From positions 236,394 through 300,393 of the forward strand of contig CANLWS010000008.1 of the NCBI GenBank assembly GCA_947494925.1: 64,000 nt of DNA, in the 5' to 3' direction. The translations under genes were made by a program, and so were the position numbers. This document shows positions 55,953 to 64,000 of this stretch, one piece after another. Each line of letters starts with the position of its first letter. Position 1 is the stretch's first letter. Origin of the DNA: an uncultured Alteromonadaceae bacterium. Its GTDB lineage: Bacteria > Pseudomonadota > Gammaproteobacteria > Enterobacterales > Alteromonadaceae. The notes beneath the pieces were generated by a model that did no database searches, was not told the DNA's origin, and saw nothing but the letters and a program-made list of their open reading frames with translations.

Positions 55953-58157
55953 ATGATGAAATTATTCAACTTTAAATTTAACACCGCCGCACTATTGGCA
56001 GTGCTACTGGTTTCTTTTTTACCTCATGCTGCACAAGCTGCACACCCAAATTTGGTGATTACCGTCGAAGATGTGCTGAAAATGCGTAAGGCAATTGAAC
56101 GACAAGGGCGATTTGCTAGTGCATATCAAGGATTGAAAGCGAAAGTTGATAAGCAAATAGCCCTGCCTATTACTGTGCCAGTTCCTAAAGACGGTGGCGG
56201 TGGTTACACACATGAGCGTCATAAAAAGAACTACCAGTTGATGTATGACGCGGGGATTATTTATCAGCTCAGCCAGAATAAAAAGTATGCTGACTATGTG
56301 CGAGCAATGTTGTTGGAGTATGCAACTCTCTACCCAACATTAGATGTGCATCCTAAACGCAAAGTCAAATCCCAAAACCCCGGCAAATTGTTCTGGCAAA
56401 GCCTGAACGAAGCCGTTTGGTTGGTGTATACCATTCAAGCATATGATCTTATTTATGATGCTTTAAACGCCTCGCAAATTAAGACTATCGAACAGAGTTT
56501 GTTGAAGCCTGCGTCATTGTTTTTATCAGAGGGTCAACCTTCAACCTTCAATAAAGTCCATAACCATGGTACCTGGGCGACAGCCGGTGTCGGTATGGCT
56601 GGTTATGTAATGGATGAACCTGAATGGGTGGAAAAAGCGCTCTACGACCTGGAAAAGTCAGGTAAAGGTGGTTTTCTGAAACAGTTGGACGAATTGTTTT
56701 CCCCTCAGGGTTATTACAACGAAGGTCCTTATTATCAACGTTACGCTCTGATGCCATTTGTTACCTTTGGCAAAGCTATTCAAAACAATGAACCCCAGAG
56801 AAATATTTTTGAGCATCGTAATGGTGTATTGCTTAAAGCCATTGATACCACCATCCAGCTTAGCTACGCAGGTTTGTTTTTCCCAATTAATGATGCCATT
56901 AAAAGCAAAGGTATCGACACAATTGAGTTAGTGCACGGTGTGACAGTTGCGTATGGGCTGACTAACGATCCTGGCTTTTTGGATATTGCCGGACAACAAG
57001 ATCAGATTATTCTGTCAGGTGATGGCCTCAAGGTGGCTCAGGCATTGGATAAAGGCCTTATGCAACCTTACCAATTTGATTCAGTTGCTTTTGGCGATGG
57101 AAGCGATGGAAAGCAAGGCGCACTTGTCGTAATGCGCAGCCAGTTAGGTGGTGAACAGACTTTATTATTTAAGCCTGCAGCACAAGGTTTGGGGCATGGG
57201 CATTTTGATAAGCTAACCTGGCAGTATTACGACCATGGTAGTGAAATTGTATCTGATTACGGTGCCGCCAGATTCCTGAATGTAGAAGCCAAATTTGGTG
57301 GTCGTTATCTGCCGGAAAACAAAACCTATGCTAAACAAACGGTCGCCCACAATACAGTCGTCGTCGATGAGACAAGCCACTTTAATGGCAAAGTAGATAT
57401 CGGCAATAAAAACGCACCGACACTGAATTTTTTCGAGACTAATCAATACGGCACCGTGGCAAGTGGTGAAATCAGCACTGCTTACGAAGGGGTTAACTTA
57501 GAGCGTACTTTAGCGTTAGTCAATTTGCCTGAACTTGAGCGCTCAATCGCGCTGGATATTTTCAGTGTCGAAGCGCAAAAGGCGCACCAATTGGATTTAC
57601 CGCTCCATTATCACGGGCAAATCATTGATACCAATTTTACGTTGCAGGCAAATGTTGAGCAGCTTTCTGCCTTGGGTCGAAAAAATGGTTATCAGCACTT
57701 ATGGCTCAAAGGGCAAGCTACTCCTGAGGAAGGTTTGGCGAAAGTGTCCTGGCTTAACGATAACGGCCGCTTTTATACCCAGACGAGTTTGGTGAAAGGC
57801 GATGAGTCTTTTCTGTTTACTCAAATTGGGGCAAATGATCCCAATTTTAATTTGCGTAATGAGCAAGGATTTATTCGCCGGGTGGTAGGCCAGAAACAAC
57901 ATCGGTTTATTTCGATTCTGGAACCACACGGTGAATACAACCCAAGTAAAGAATTTACCTTGGATGCAACAAGCAAGGTGACCGGACTGGAGTACAGTCA
58001 GCAAGGAAATTTGACGTTGGTCAAAATAGATATTGCGGATAGGGAGTATTTGGTAGCAGTCAACCAGCAGGATAATTCTGACGCCACCTTCACCTATGAA
58101 AACAACACATATTCACTGCGTAACCGCTTTGCAGTCTACGTGTTGAATAACCTCTAG
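55953..58157 (+). CDS. Family PL17 oligoalginate lyase
   Basis: Releases unsaturated monomers from alginate oligosaccharides. The start is the ATG at 55953 (or the next at 55956), just after the PL6 stop; a longer GTG reading would overlap PL6. A signal peptide ends near HAAQA. The alpha-toroid domain carries the N204-H205 pair (in VHNHGTW) and Y260/Y261 (in NEGPYYQRY), which line up with the Asn201, His202 and Tyr258 of the Saccharophagus enzyme Alg17c. The C-terminal heparinase II/III-like sandwich follows (GHGHFDKLTWQYYDHGSEIVSDYGA). The 734-residue length is typical. Confidence 0.94.
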   Translation: MMKLFNFKFNTAALLAVLLVSFLPHAAQAAHPNLVITVEDVLKMRKAIERQGRFASAYQGLKAKVDKQIALPITVPVPKDGGGGYTHERHKKNYQLMYDAGIIYQLSQNKKYADYVRAMLLEYATLYPTLDVHPKRKVKSQNPGKLFWQSLNEAVWLVYTIQAYDLIYDALNASQIKTIEQSLLKPASLFLSEGQPSTFNKVHNHGTWATAGVGMAGYVMDEPEWVEKALYDLEKSGKGGFLKQLDELFSPQGYYNEGPYYQRYALMPFVTFGKAIQNNEPQRNIFEHRNGVLLKAIDTTIQLSYAGLFFPINDAIKSKGIDTIELVHGVTVAYGLTNDPGFLDIAGQQDQIILSGDGLKVAQALDKGLMQPYQFDSVAFGDGSDGKQGALVVMRSQLGGEQTLLFKPAAQGLGHGHFDKLTWQYYDHGSEIVSDYGAARFLNVEAKFGGRYLPENKTYAKQTVAHNTVVVDETSHFNGKVDIGNKNAPTLNFFETNQYGTVASGEISTAYEGVNLERTLALVNLPELERSIALDIFSVEAQKAHQLDLPLHYHGQIIDTNFTLQANVEQLSALGRKNGYQHLWLKGQATPEEGLAKVSWLNDNGRFYTQTSLVKGDESFLFTQIGANDPNFNLRNEQGFIRRVVGQKQHRFISILEPHGEYNPSKEFTLDATSKVTGLEYSQQGNLTLVKIDIADREYLVAVNQQDNSDATFTYENNTYSLRNRFAVYVLNNL

Positions 58158-58168
58158 GAGTTAGCGAG

Positions 58169-58513
58169 ATGCAAAAGCAAAGTGAACACTTTCTATTTGG
58201 TAATGACACTGAAATTGAAGACCTCGGTGGTGGCTTAAAACGTCAGATGCTGGGCTACAACCATGAGTTGATGGCTGTGAAAGTCTGGTTTGATAAAGGT
58301 GCAGAAGGATACACACATAAACATCGACACTCACAAGTCACCTACGTAGAGGAAGGAGAGTTTCACTTCAGCATAGGCGGTGAAATGAAGATTTTGAAAG
58401 CAGGTGATAGCTGTTTGATCCCACCTCATGTTGAGCACGGCGCAGTATGCCCCACGGGTGGCATTTTGATTGATACTTTCAGTCCCGCTCGCGAAGATTT
58501 TATAGAGGAATAA
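58169..58513 (+). CDS. kdgF: KdgF-like cupin, unsaturated uronate ring-opening enzyme
   Basis: A 114-residue single-domain cupin. The metal site is the first cupin motif, with HKHRHSQVTYVEEGEFHF, and the second motif PHVEHGAVC. KdgF proteins convert 4,5-unsaturated uronates released by PL enzymes to the open-chain keto acid, the step before the reductase. Position between the PL17 lyase and the transporter, 12 nt after the lyase stop and with GGAG ribosome site, fits that role. A generic sugar-binding cupin is the alternative. Confidence 0.87.
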   Translation: MQKQSEHFLFGNDTEIEDLGGGLKRQMLGYNHELMAVKVWFDKGAEGYTHKHRHSQVTYVEEGEFHFSIGGEMKILKAGDSCLIPPHVEHGAVCPTGGILIDTFSPAREDFIEE

Positions 58514-58517
58514 TATT

Positions 58518-59825
58518 GTGAAACTAACAGGTTTACGTTGGTGGGTAATCGCTTTAATCGCACTTGCTACCATAATCAACTACATTGACAGACAAGCACT
58601 TAGTGTCCTCTGGCCAGATATTGTGGAAGAGTTATTCCCCGATGAATCTGCGCTGGAACGCAAGCAGATTTACGCTAACATTTCGATTGTCTTTGTGTTT
58701 GCCTACGCTTTTGGTCAGGCCATTTTTGGTAAAATATTTGACTGGGTAGGTACTCGCCTCGGTTTTGTATTATCCATAGGGGTATGGTCTTTGGCCACTA
58801 TTGCCCATGCATTTGCTCAAGGGGTGCTAAGTTTCAGCATATTTCGCGCGATTTTAGGGGTGGCTGAGGCCGGAAACTGGCCTGGCGCGACTAAAGGCAA
58901 TGCGGAGTGGTTTCCAATAAAAGAACGTGCCTTGGCACAAGGGATCTTTAACTCGGGAGCGGCAATTGGCGGTATCGTTGCTATACCTCTGATCGCTTTT
59001 CTGACTGTTTACTTTAGCTGGCAAATGGTATTTGTCGTAGTCGGCTTGGTGGGTTTCTTATGGTTGGTTCCCTGGATGATTTTAGTGAAATCTCCGCCCG
59101 ATGCACACCCTTGGATAACAGCAGAAGAAAGAGAATATATTTTAACCGGCCAAAAACGTAGTGATGTCGATGAAGACGGCGTTGAATCTGAGGTAGAAGA
59201 ATATAATCCTTCAACAGGTGAGTTACTATCTCGTAAACAAAGCTGGGGCGTTATAATTGCTTCTGCTGCTATAGATCCCATCTGGTGGTTGTTTGTTTTC
59301 TGGATCCCAATCTACCTGAATGAAGTTTACGGTATGGATGTGCAATCCATCGGTATCTACGGCTGGGTGCCTTATGTAGGTGCAATGTTCGGCGCCTGGT
59401 TTGGTGGTCTGTTGGCGCAAAACCGTCTAAAAGCAGGCTGGAATGCAAATAAAACCCGTAAATTCATTATTACTCTGGGTTGTTTAATCATGCTGCCTTC
59501 TTTGTTGGCCATGGCAAACCCTGGTGCGCCAGTTACTGCGGTTCTCATCATGGCGGTCATCTTATTTGGTTTCCAAACCGCGATTGGTAATGTTCAGACA
59601 TTGCCTAGTGATCTGCTTGGCAAAAAGGCAGTGGGTACACTAGCAGGCTTTTCCGGTATGGCAGCCAAACTGGGGGCGGTAGGGTTAACCTCACTGGTTC
59701 CAATTCTGACCGCTGATGGAAATTATACTCCTGCATTTGTTATTGGTGCATCGTTGGCGATCATCGCAATGGCAGCTGTCTGGATACTCATACCTAAGAT
59801 CGAACCGCTAAAGAAGCCTGAGTGA
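58518..59825 (+). CDS. MFS transporter of the hexuronate (ACS) family
   Basis: Twelve helices in 435 residues. The ACS-family opening WWVIALIALATIINYIDRQALSVLWPDI and the FRAILGVAEAGNWPGATKGNAEWFP motif match ExuT-type uronate carriers. It probably imports unsaturated uronate monomers or DEH from the periplasm. A cytoplasmic loop of about 50 residues between helices 6 and 7 is acidic (DVDEDGVESEVEEYNP). GTG start, 4 nt after kdgF, so the genes are coupled. Confidence 0.92.
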   Translation: MKLTGLRWWVIALIALATIINYIDRQALSVLWPDIVEELFPDESALERKQIYANISIVFVFAYAFGQAIFGKIFDWVGTRLGFVLSIGVWSLATIAHAFAQGVLSFSIFRAILGVAEAGNWPGATKGNAEWFPIKERALAQGIFNSGAAIGGIVAIPLIAFLTVYFSWQMVFVVVGLVGFLWLVPWMILVKSPPDAHPWITAEEREYILTGQKRSDVDEDGVESEVEEYNPSTGELLSRKQSWGVIIASAAIDPIWWLFVFWIPIYLNEVYGMDVQSIGIYGWVPYVGAMFGAWFGGLLAQNRLKAGWNANKTRKFIITLGCLIMLPSLLAMANPGAPVTAVLIMAVILFGFQTAIGNVQTLPSDLLGKKAVGTLAGFSGMAAKLGAVGLTSLVPILTADGNYTPAFVIGASLAIIAMAAVWILIPKIEPLKKPE

Positions 59826-59829
59826 TTAA

Positions 59830-60762
59830 ATGAAGAATATTTATTTTCTAGGCGAGTGCATGGTCGAGCTTCGCTCTACTGGCGAATCGACTATGCACCA
59901 GTCGTTTGCGGGTGATGTGTACAATTCTGCTGTTTACTTAAAACGTTGTTTTTCTGAGGTAGCAACATCTGTTGTATCTGCAGTAGGGAAAGACAAATTA
60001 AGCGACAAAATGCTGGAGCGGTTCCACGGCGAAAATATAGACACTCAGTTTGTTTTCCGACACGAGAATAAAGCCCCTGGTCTGTATCTGATTGAAACAG
60101 ATGATACCGGAGAAAGAAGGTTCACCTATTGGCGCAATGATTCGGCTGCAAGGAAAATTGTCGAGTTTCTCAGTGATGACGTTGTTGAACAATTTGCCTC
60201 TGGCGATATGTTCTTCTTTTCCGGAATTTCACTTGCTGTTATTGAACAAAGCAAGCGCACTCAATTCTGGCAAAAAGCTGAGCAGCTTAAAAACGCTGGT
60301 GTGAAAGTGGTGTTTGACCCCAACTATCGCGCGCGTCTGTGGAAAAATGAGCAGGAAGCAAAAACAGAGTTTGAAAAAGCCTTTCGAATATCAGACGTTC
60401 TTCTTCCTGGTGTGGAAGATCTCGCGGTGCTTTACGGCGTTGAAACAGCTGAGGGAGTCCTTGAGTTTTGCAAGCCCTATGGAGTGGAAGAAGTTATCGT
60501 GAAAAATGGACCAGAGTCCGTGGTGACCAGCGAAGCCGGGGTAAGCCAACGTCATGACATCATTCCGGTGAAAAATGTTGTAGACACTACCTCTGCCGGT
60601 GACGCATTTGATGGTGTTTACTTAGGTGCGCGTCTTACAGGGCGGACAGTCACAGATGCTGTGCAACTGGCTGCCAGTGCCGCTGGCATTGTCATACAGC
60701 ACCCTGGTGCTATTGCACCGAAAGCAGCGTTCCTTTCTGCAATGGCTGATGCAGGATTGTAA
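59830..60762 (+). CDS. kdgK: 2-dehydro-3-deoxygluconokinase (KDG kinase)
   Basis: PfkB-family kinase that phosphorylates 2-keto-3-deoxygluconate to KDPG. Its 310 residues show the opening FLGECMVEL, a substrate lid with YLIETDDTGERRFTYWRNDSAAR (Tyr and Arg contacting the keto acid), and the catalytic PfkB signature DTTSAGDAFDGVYLGA near residue 255. It starts 4 nt after the MFS stop and feeds the aldolase encoded downstream. Confidence 0.95.
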   Translation: MKNIYFLGECMVELRSTGESTMHQSFAGDVYNSAVYLKRCFSEVATSVVSAVGKDKLSDKMLERFHGENIDTQFVFRHENKAPGLYLIETDDTGERRFTYWRNDSAARKIVEFLSDDVVEQFASGDMFFFSGISLAVIEQSKRTQFWQKAEQLKNAGVKVVFDPNYRARLWKNEQEAKTEFEKAFRISDVLLPGVEDLAVLYGVETAEGVLEFCKPYGVEEVIVKNGPESVVTSEAGVSQRHDIIPVKNVVDTTSAGDAFDGVYLGARLTGRTVTDAVQLAASAAGIVIQHPGAIAPKAAFLSAMADAGL

Positions 60763-60850
60763 TAACTATTTAGCCACTTATTTTTTAATATTGAGCATTT
60801 TTGAGACTGCTTTGTAGGTCTCTCCACTAATTTACTACGAGAAAAAAACA

Positions 60851-61468
60851 ATGACTCGCTTTTCTGAACTTATGTCGGGACAGACACTGTTACCTATTAT
60901 TCAAGCAGATTCGCCAGAGCAAGGCGTTCAGATTGCCAAAGCAATGGCAAATGCCGGGTTAAGTCTGGTGGAAGTTGTATTGCGGACTGAGGCATCACTT
61001 GATGCCCTGAAAGCAATAAAGCAAGAAGTCCCCGAACTAAAGGTAGGTGCGGGCACAGTTATCAATTCCCAGATTTTAAAACAAGCACTAGACGCAGGGT
61101 CAGATTTTATCGTCACACCTGCAGTTTCCAATAAATTATTGGGAGAGTTGGCGCAGTGCGTTGTACCTGTATTACCAGGTGTTTCGAATACGGGAGAAGT
61201 ACTGATGGCGCAGGAGTTTGGATTTGAAGAACAAAAGCTGTTTCCTGCATCTCTTTCTGGCGGCGCCCCATTTCTCGCGGCACTATCTTCAGTTTTCCAA
61301 TCTGTTAAATTTTGCCCAACTGGCGGAGTTAATCCACAAAACAAGAACGACTTTTTATCGTTGAGCAATGTTTTTGCGGTAGGAGGAACCTGGGTATCGA
61401 AAAAAGAGTGGGTCGAACAACAAAACTGGCAGGCTATCACTGATGCTTGCGTTGAGGCACAAAGCTAA
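60851..61468 (+). CDS. eda: KDPG aldolase (2-keto-3-deoxy-6-phosphogluconate aldolase)
   Basis: Splits KDPG to pyruvate and glyceraldehyde-3-phosphate. The 205-residue class I aldolase has the glutamate in SLVEVVLRTEA, the Schiff-base lysine K129 in KLFPA, and a phosphate-binding GGVNPQN loop. It is 88 nt after kdgK, with no promoter or terminator clearly visible in between, so it is likely in the same operon. Confidence 0.95.
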   Translation: MTRFSELMSGQTLLPIIQADSPEQGVQIAKAMANAGLSLVEVVLRTEASLDALKAIKQEVPELKVGAGTVINSQILKQALDAGSDFIVTPAVSNKLLGELAQCVVPVLPGVSNTGEVLMAQEFGFEEQKLFPASLSGGAPFLAALSSVFQSVKFCPTGGVNPQNKNDFLSLSNVFAVGGTWVSKKEWVEQQNWQAITDACVEAQS

Positions 61469-61482
61469 CGAGGAACTCACAA

Positions 61483-62481
61483 GTGAAAACCTTGAACATA
61501 GCGTTGATTGTTATACTCGCGGTAATTTGTCCACAGGTGGGTGCTGCTAACAGCGCGCCCAGCGAAAAAATAGAATTGCCTACATCCCACCAAAGTCTGC
61601 AAGAAGGTGTGTTACTTGGCGATTTAACAGCCTTGGATCCCACCAAAAAGCCAGGTGAAAACTTTGATTTGTTAGACTGGAGTTTAACTCTACCTACTGA
61701 TATTAACAAAGATAGAAAAGCAGATTTGGTCTACGAAAAGCCCTTAAGTGACGGGTTTGAGTTAAGTCCGTTTTTCTATACAGCTGATGACGGTGGCATG
61801 GTGTTCGCCTGTCCAAATGTCGGGGCAAAAACTTCAAAGAACACCAAGTATGCCAGAACAGAGCTGAGGGAAATGCTCAGACGAGGCAATACCCGAATGA
61901 AGACTCAAGGTATAACGGGGAACAACTGGGTGTTTAGCTCTGCACATGGCTCTGTCCGCAGAAAAGCCGGTGCCGTTGAAGGAAGCTTGGAAGCAACTTT
62001 AGCGGTTAATCGTGTTTCGACTACGGGTGACGAGAAAAAGGTGGGGCGCGTCATTATCGGCCAAATCCATGCCACAGACGACGAGCCTATCAGGCTGTAT
62101 TATCGGAAACTTCCAAACAACGAAACAGGATCCATTTACTTTGCCCATGAAATAGAAGGGGGAGACGATATTTGGGTAAACATAATAGGTTCACGCTCCC
62201 ACACAGCAGCTGGCCCGAAAGAAGGGATCAAGCTAAACGAAAAATTCAGCTATAAAATATCAGTCGAGAACGAGATCTTGTTTGTTACGATCATCCGACA
62301 AGGAAAAGAAAACCTGACCCAATCCTTTAATATGAGTAACAGTGGCTACAACAAAAGCAATCAATATATGTATTTCAAAGCAGGTGTTTACAATCAAAAT
62401 GATGGTGGGGCACCCAAAGACTATGTTCAGGCGACTTTTTATCACCTGAAGAATAGCCACAAAGGTTATAAATACGATTGA
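61483..62481 (+). CDS. Family PL7 alginate lyase
   Basis: Endolytic-type alginate lyase with a jelly-roll fold. The 332-residue protein has a signal peptide ending near VGAA. The three PL7 motifs are present: RTELR at 125-129, QIH at 194-196 and YFKAGVYNQ at 297-305, giving the catalytic His196 and Tyr303. QIH rather than QVH is often linked to guluronate or mixed-block preference. It carries no extra binding module and is probably exported to make oligomers for the PL6 and PL17 enzymes. The start lies 14 nt after eda. Confidence 0.94.
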   Translation: MKTLNIALIVILAVICPQVGAANSAPSEKIELPTSHQSLQEGVLLGDLTALDPTKKPGENFDLLDWSLTLPTDINKDRKADLVYEKPLSDGFELSPFFYTADDGGMVFACPNVGAKTSKNTKYARTELREMLRRGNTRMKTQGITGNNWVFSSAHGSVRRKAGAVEGSLEATLAVNRVSTTGDEKKVGRVIIGQIHATDDEPIRLYYRKLPNNETGSIYFAHEIEGGDDIWVNIIGSRSHTAAGPKEGIKLNEKFSYKISVENEILFVTIIRQGKENLTQSFNMSNSGYNKSNQYMYFKAGVYNQNDGGAPKDYVQATFYHLKNSHKGYKYD

Positions 62482-62639
62482 TGTAAGGCCCGGAGGGCGA
62501 ATTGTTTACCCGCTTTTGATGATAAAGATTTGCGCCTGTTCAGGTCGGTTCGCTGTGTCTATTTAATATCCTACATTTATCGAGGCGAACCAGGTGCTAA
62601 GCTAGTGGTTACCCGAATAACAAATTTGCTTGAACGAAC

Positions 62640-63548
62640 ATGCTAATGAATAAAATAAGAAGTAGTGTGCTATTGGCCATATTTTTGGCAGTTCAAGGGT
62701 GTTCAGGGGGAGAAAGCAGTGATTCTAGCGGTTCAATACCTCCGAACGTTGTGGCACCGCCGGACGAGCCCTCCTCACCGGAAAATGGCAGTGGAAATGT
62801 GGTGGTGACTAACCTGAGTAGTCAACCTTCACAGACAGAATCCAATTTTTTCCCTCCAGCCAGTTTTAGTTACAAAGGGGTAGCTGAAATTGACCAAACC
62901 ATCACCTCTGCATTTACTAATTACACCTATACCTTTCATGTGTATCTGCCCCCAGAGTATCAACAAGAACCAGAAAGACAATTTCCAACTATGTACTTTA
63001 CCGATGCTGAATGGTACAGAGAATTTCAATATCGTGTGATCGACTTTGAAGCAAGGCCATTGATTGCTGTGGGCATCGAGCATCATGATAGACGGGGAAC
63101 TGATTATGTGATGCCTGGTGCGCAGTCTTACCATCTGTTTTTGACTGAAGAGCTAATCCCGCGTATTGAATCCCAGTATCGCGTGTTAGATGGTGAACGA
63201 ACGTTAAAAGGGGATTCAGGAGGTGGCAGCCAGACTCTCATTTCCATGTTTCTGGATGACCAGAGTCCGCCCGTCTTCAAGTATCATATGGCATTCGATC
63301 CCTACATAACAGGCTTGGGGAACATAGAGAGTCTGATGGCGCAAAGAGACACAACACTCATGCACAAAACCCTGGTGATTACTGGTATGCGTAGAGGTTT
63401 TCATTCCACGGTAGCACCTTTCGTCGATCGTTTAGAGAGCAGCAGTTTAATGGAGCTGAACGTGTATCATGCTGTGTATGATCTGGATCATCAGGATGCA
63501 ACCTGGTCTTCTTTCTCCAACGCACTTAAAGTGGTGTATGGAGAGTAA
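62640..63548 (+). CDS. Lipoprotein alpha/beta hydrolase, putative esterase
   Basis: A 302-residue protein with lipobox AVQGC and a Ser/Gly-rich linker, so probably surface or outer-membrane anchored. The fold follows the putative esterase family: FPTMYFTDAEWYREFQ, the nucleophile GDSGGG near residue 195, and a late DLDHQDATW histidine. It is 158 nt after the PL7 gene, on the same strand. A role in removing acetyl or other esters from alginate or linked polymers is possible. It has the same FTDAxW element as the esterase at 48527-49375. Alternative: unrelated surface esterase. Confidence 0.82.
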   Translation: MLMNKIRSSVLLAIFLAVQGCSGGESSDSSGSIPPNVVAPPDEPSSPENGSGNVVVTNLSSQPSQTESNFFPPASFSYKGVAEIDQTITSAFTNYTYTFHVYLPPEYQQEPERQFPTMYFTDAEWYREFQYRVIDFEARPLIAVGIEHHDRRGTDYVMPGAQSYHLFLTEELIPRIESQYRVLDGERTLKGDSGGGSQTLISMFLDDQSPPVFKYHMAFDPYITGLGNIESLMAQRDTTLMHKTLVITGMRRGFHSTVAPFVDRLESSSLMELNVYHAVYDLDHQDATWSSFSNALKVVYGE

Positions 63549-64000
63549 TAGATTGACAAACACACTGTTGATTTAGCAAAAGTCAAAATAGCGCCAAACC
63601 ATCTCCTCCAATTCTGGTCAGGCAGTTTCCTTGTAGCAAACGGACACAGACAGTATTTAACAAAGTTACTTCCTGTATGTGCAACAGACATTCAAACAAC
63701 CACACGCCTTAGACTCAGTTTTGTGGGAATACCAGCACAATTCGATTGCTCGCCGAGTCAATAGCCCTCATGACTGATATTTGTTAACTAATTTAACATC
63801 AAAATAATATATTGGTTGACCAATAAACTTGTCTGATGACTTTTAAGGGTATCGATTACGTTTCTAAATTGAACAGCTCTCTTCTTAAGCTTGTCACTTT
63901 TCATTGCGTTCTAATTGTTAATCTTTCTCGATTGAATTTTAAGAATGTTTATATATATCAATGCTATACAATTTTTTGTTTTGTATTGTATTACGGATGG
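63549..64000 (+). promoter_or_regulatory. Right-edge intergenic region with GntR/UxuR-like operator
   Basis: No gene in 452 bp. ATTGGTTGACCAAT at 63811-63824 is a perfect palindrome (ATTGGT, two bases, ACCAAT). TTGACC within it would serve as a -35, although the -10 (ACTTTT at 17 nt) is weak. It probably controls a plus-strand gene beyond the window, possibly another alginate-use gene. Confidence 0.55.

Noticed and set aside
1-64000. CRISPR arrays, prophage, toxin-antitoxin or insertion sequences
   Set aside because: No regular repeat-spacer pattern, transposase, integrase or small toxin pair was seen on either strand.

Overview
The window looks like chromosome from a marine gammaproteobacterium of the Alteromonadales type (Alteromonas/Paraglaciecola-like). 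This is inferred from the gene content: an alginate-degradation operon, TonB-dependent receptors, divergent pepA-lptFG with holC-valS, and a wax-ester synthase. G+C is moderate and no phage, transposase or CRISPR genes were seen.

Layout. 1-3,035: a diguanylate cyclase cut by the left edge, overlapping a periplasmic 5'-nucleotidase-like protein that has lost most of its metal ligands. 3,155-12,200: housekeeping genes (valS, holC, pepA on the minus strand; lptF, lptG on the plus strand; a purine permease and an RDD protein on the minus strand). 12,201-13,423: a candidate non-coding RNA with its own promoter and terminator, and a FadR/UxuR-type GntR regulator. 13,773-16,601: a three-gene proton-translocating transhydrogenase, followed by tRNA-Leu(CAA). 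17,110-18,573: a WS/DGAT acyltransferase, then a gene-poor stretch.

19,253-40,949 holds a zinc-starvation group. Three near-identical palindromes, TGTTAYANYATAACA, match the known proteobacterial Zur box. They lie upstream of (i) a COG0523 GTPase with a hydrolase, (ii) a five-gene translationally coupled operon of TonB receptor, lipoprotein binding protein, FecCD-type permease, FecE-type ATPase and a DUF418 membrane protein, and (iii) a DUF1826 gene that precedes zur itself. A PepSY membrane protein and a second TonB receptor sit beside operon (ii). The simplest reading is import of a zinc-metallophore complex through a siderophore-type route. Two tandem Asp-box propeller proteins of about 1,100 residues and an endonuclease/phosphatase-HAD fusion lie between these units.

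41,458-51,814 is an accessory stretch: a protein made of two different solute-binding domains, a LysR/LysE divergent pair, and a four-gene operon (esterase, two PD40 paralogues, beta-lactamase-like hydrolase) divergent from a membrane-bound CadC-like regulator that itself ends in a PD40-type propeller.

52,355-63,548 is a complete alginate operon: reductase, PL6 lyase, PL17 oligoalginate lyase, KdgF cupin, MFS transporter, KDG kinase, KDPG aldolase, PL7 lyase and a lipoprotein esterase. It has a strong promoter overlapped by a GntR-type operator and a leader of about 320 nt with four hairpins. The same TATTGGTTGAC core occurs beside the GntR gene and at the right edge (63,809-63,819), suggesting one regulon.
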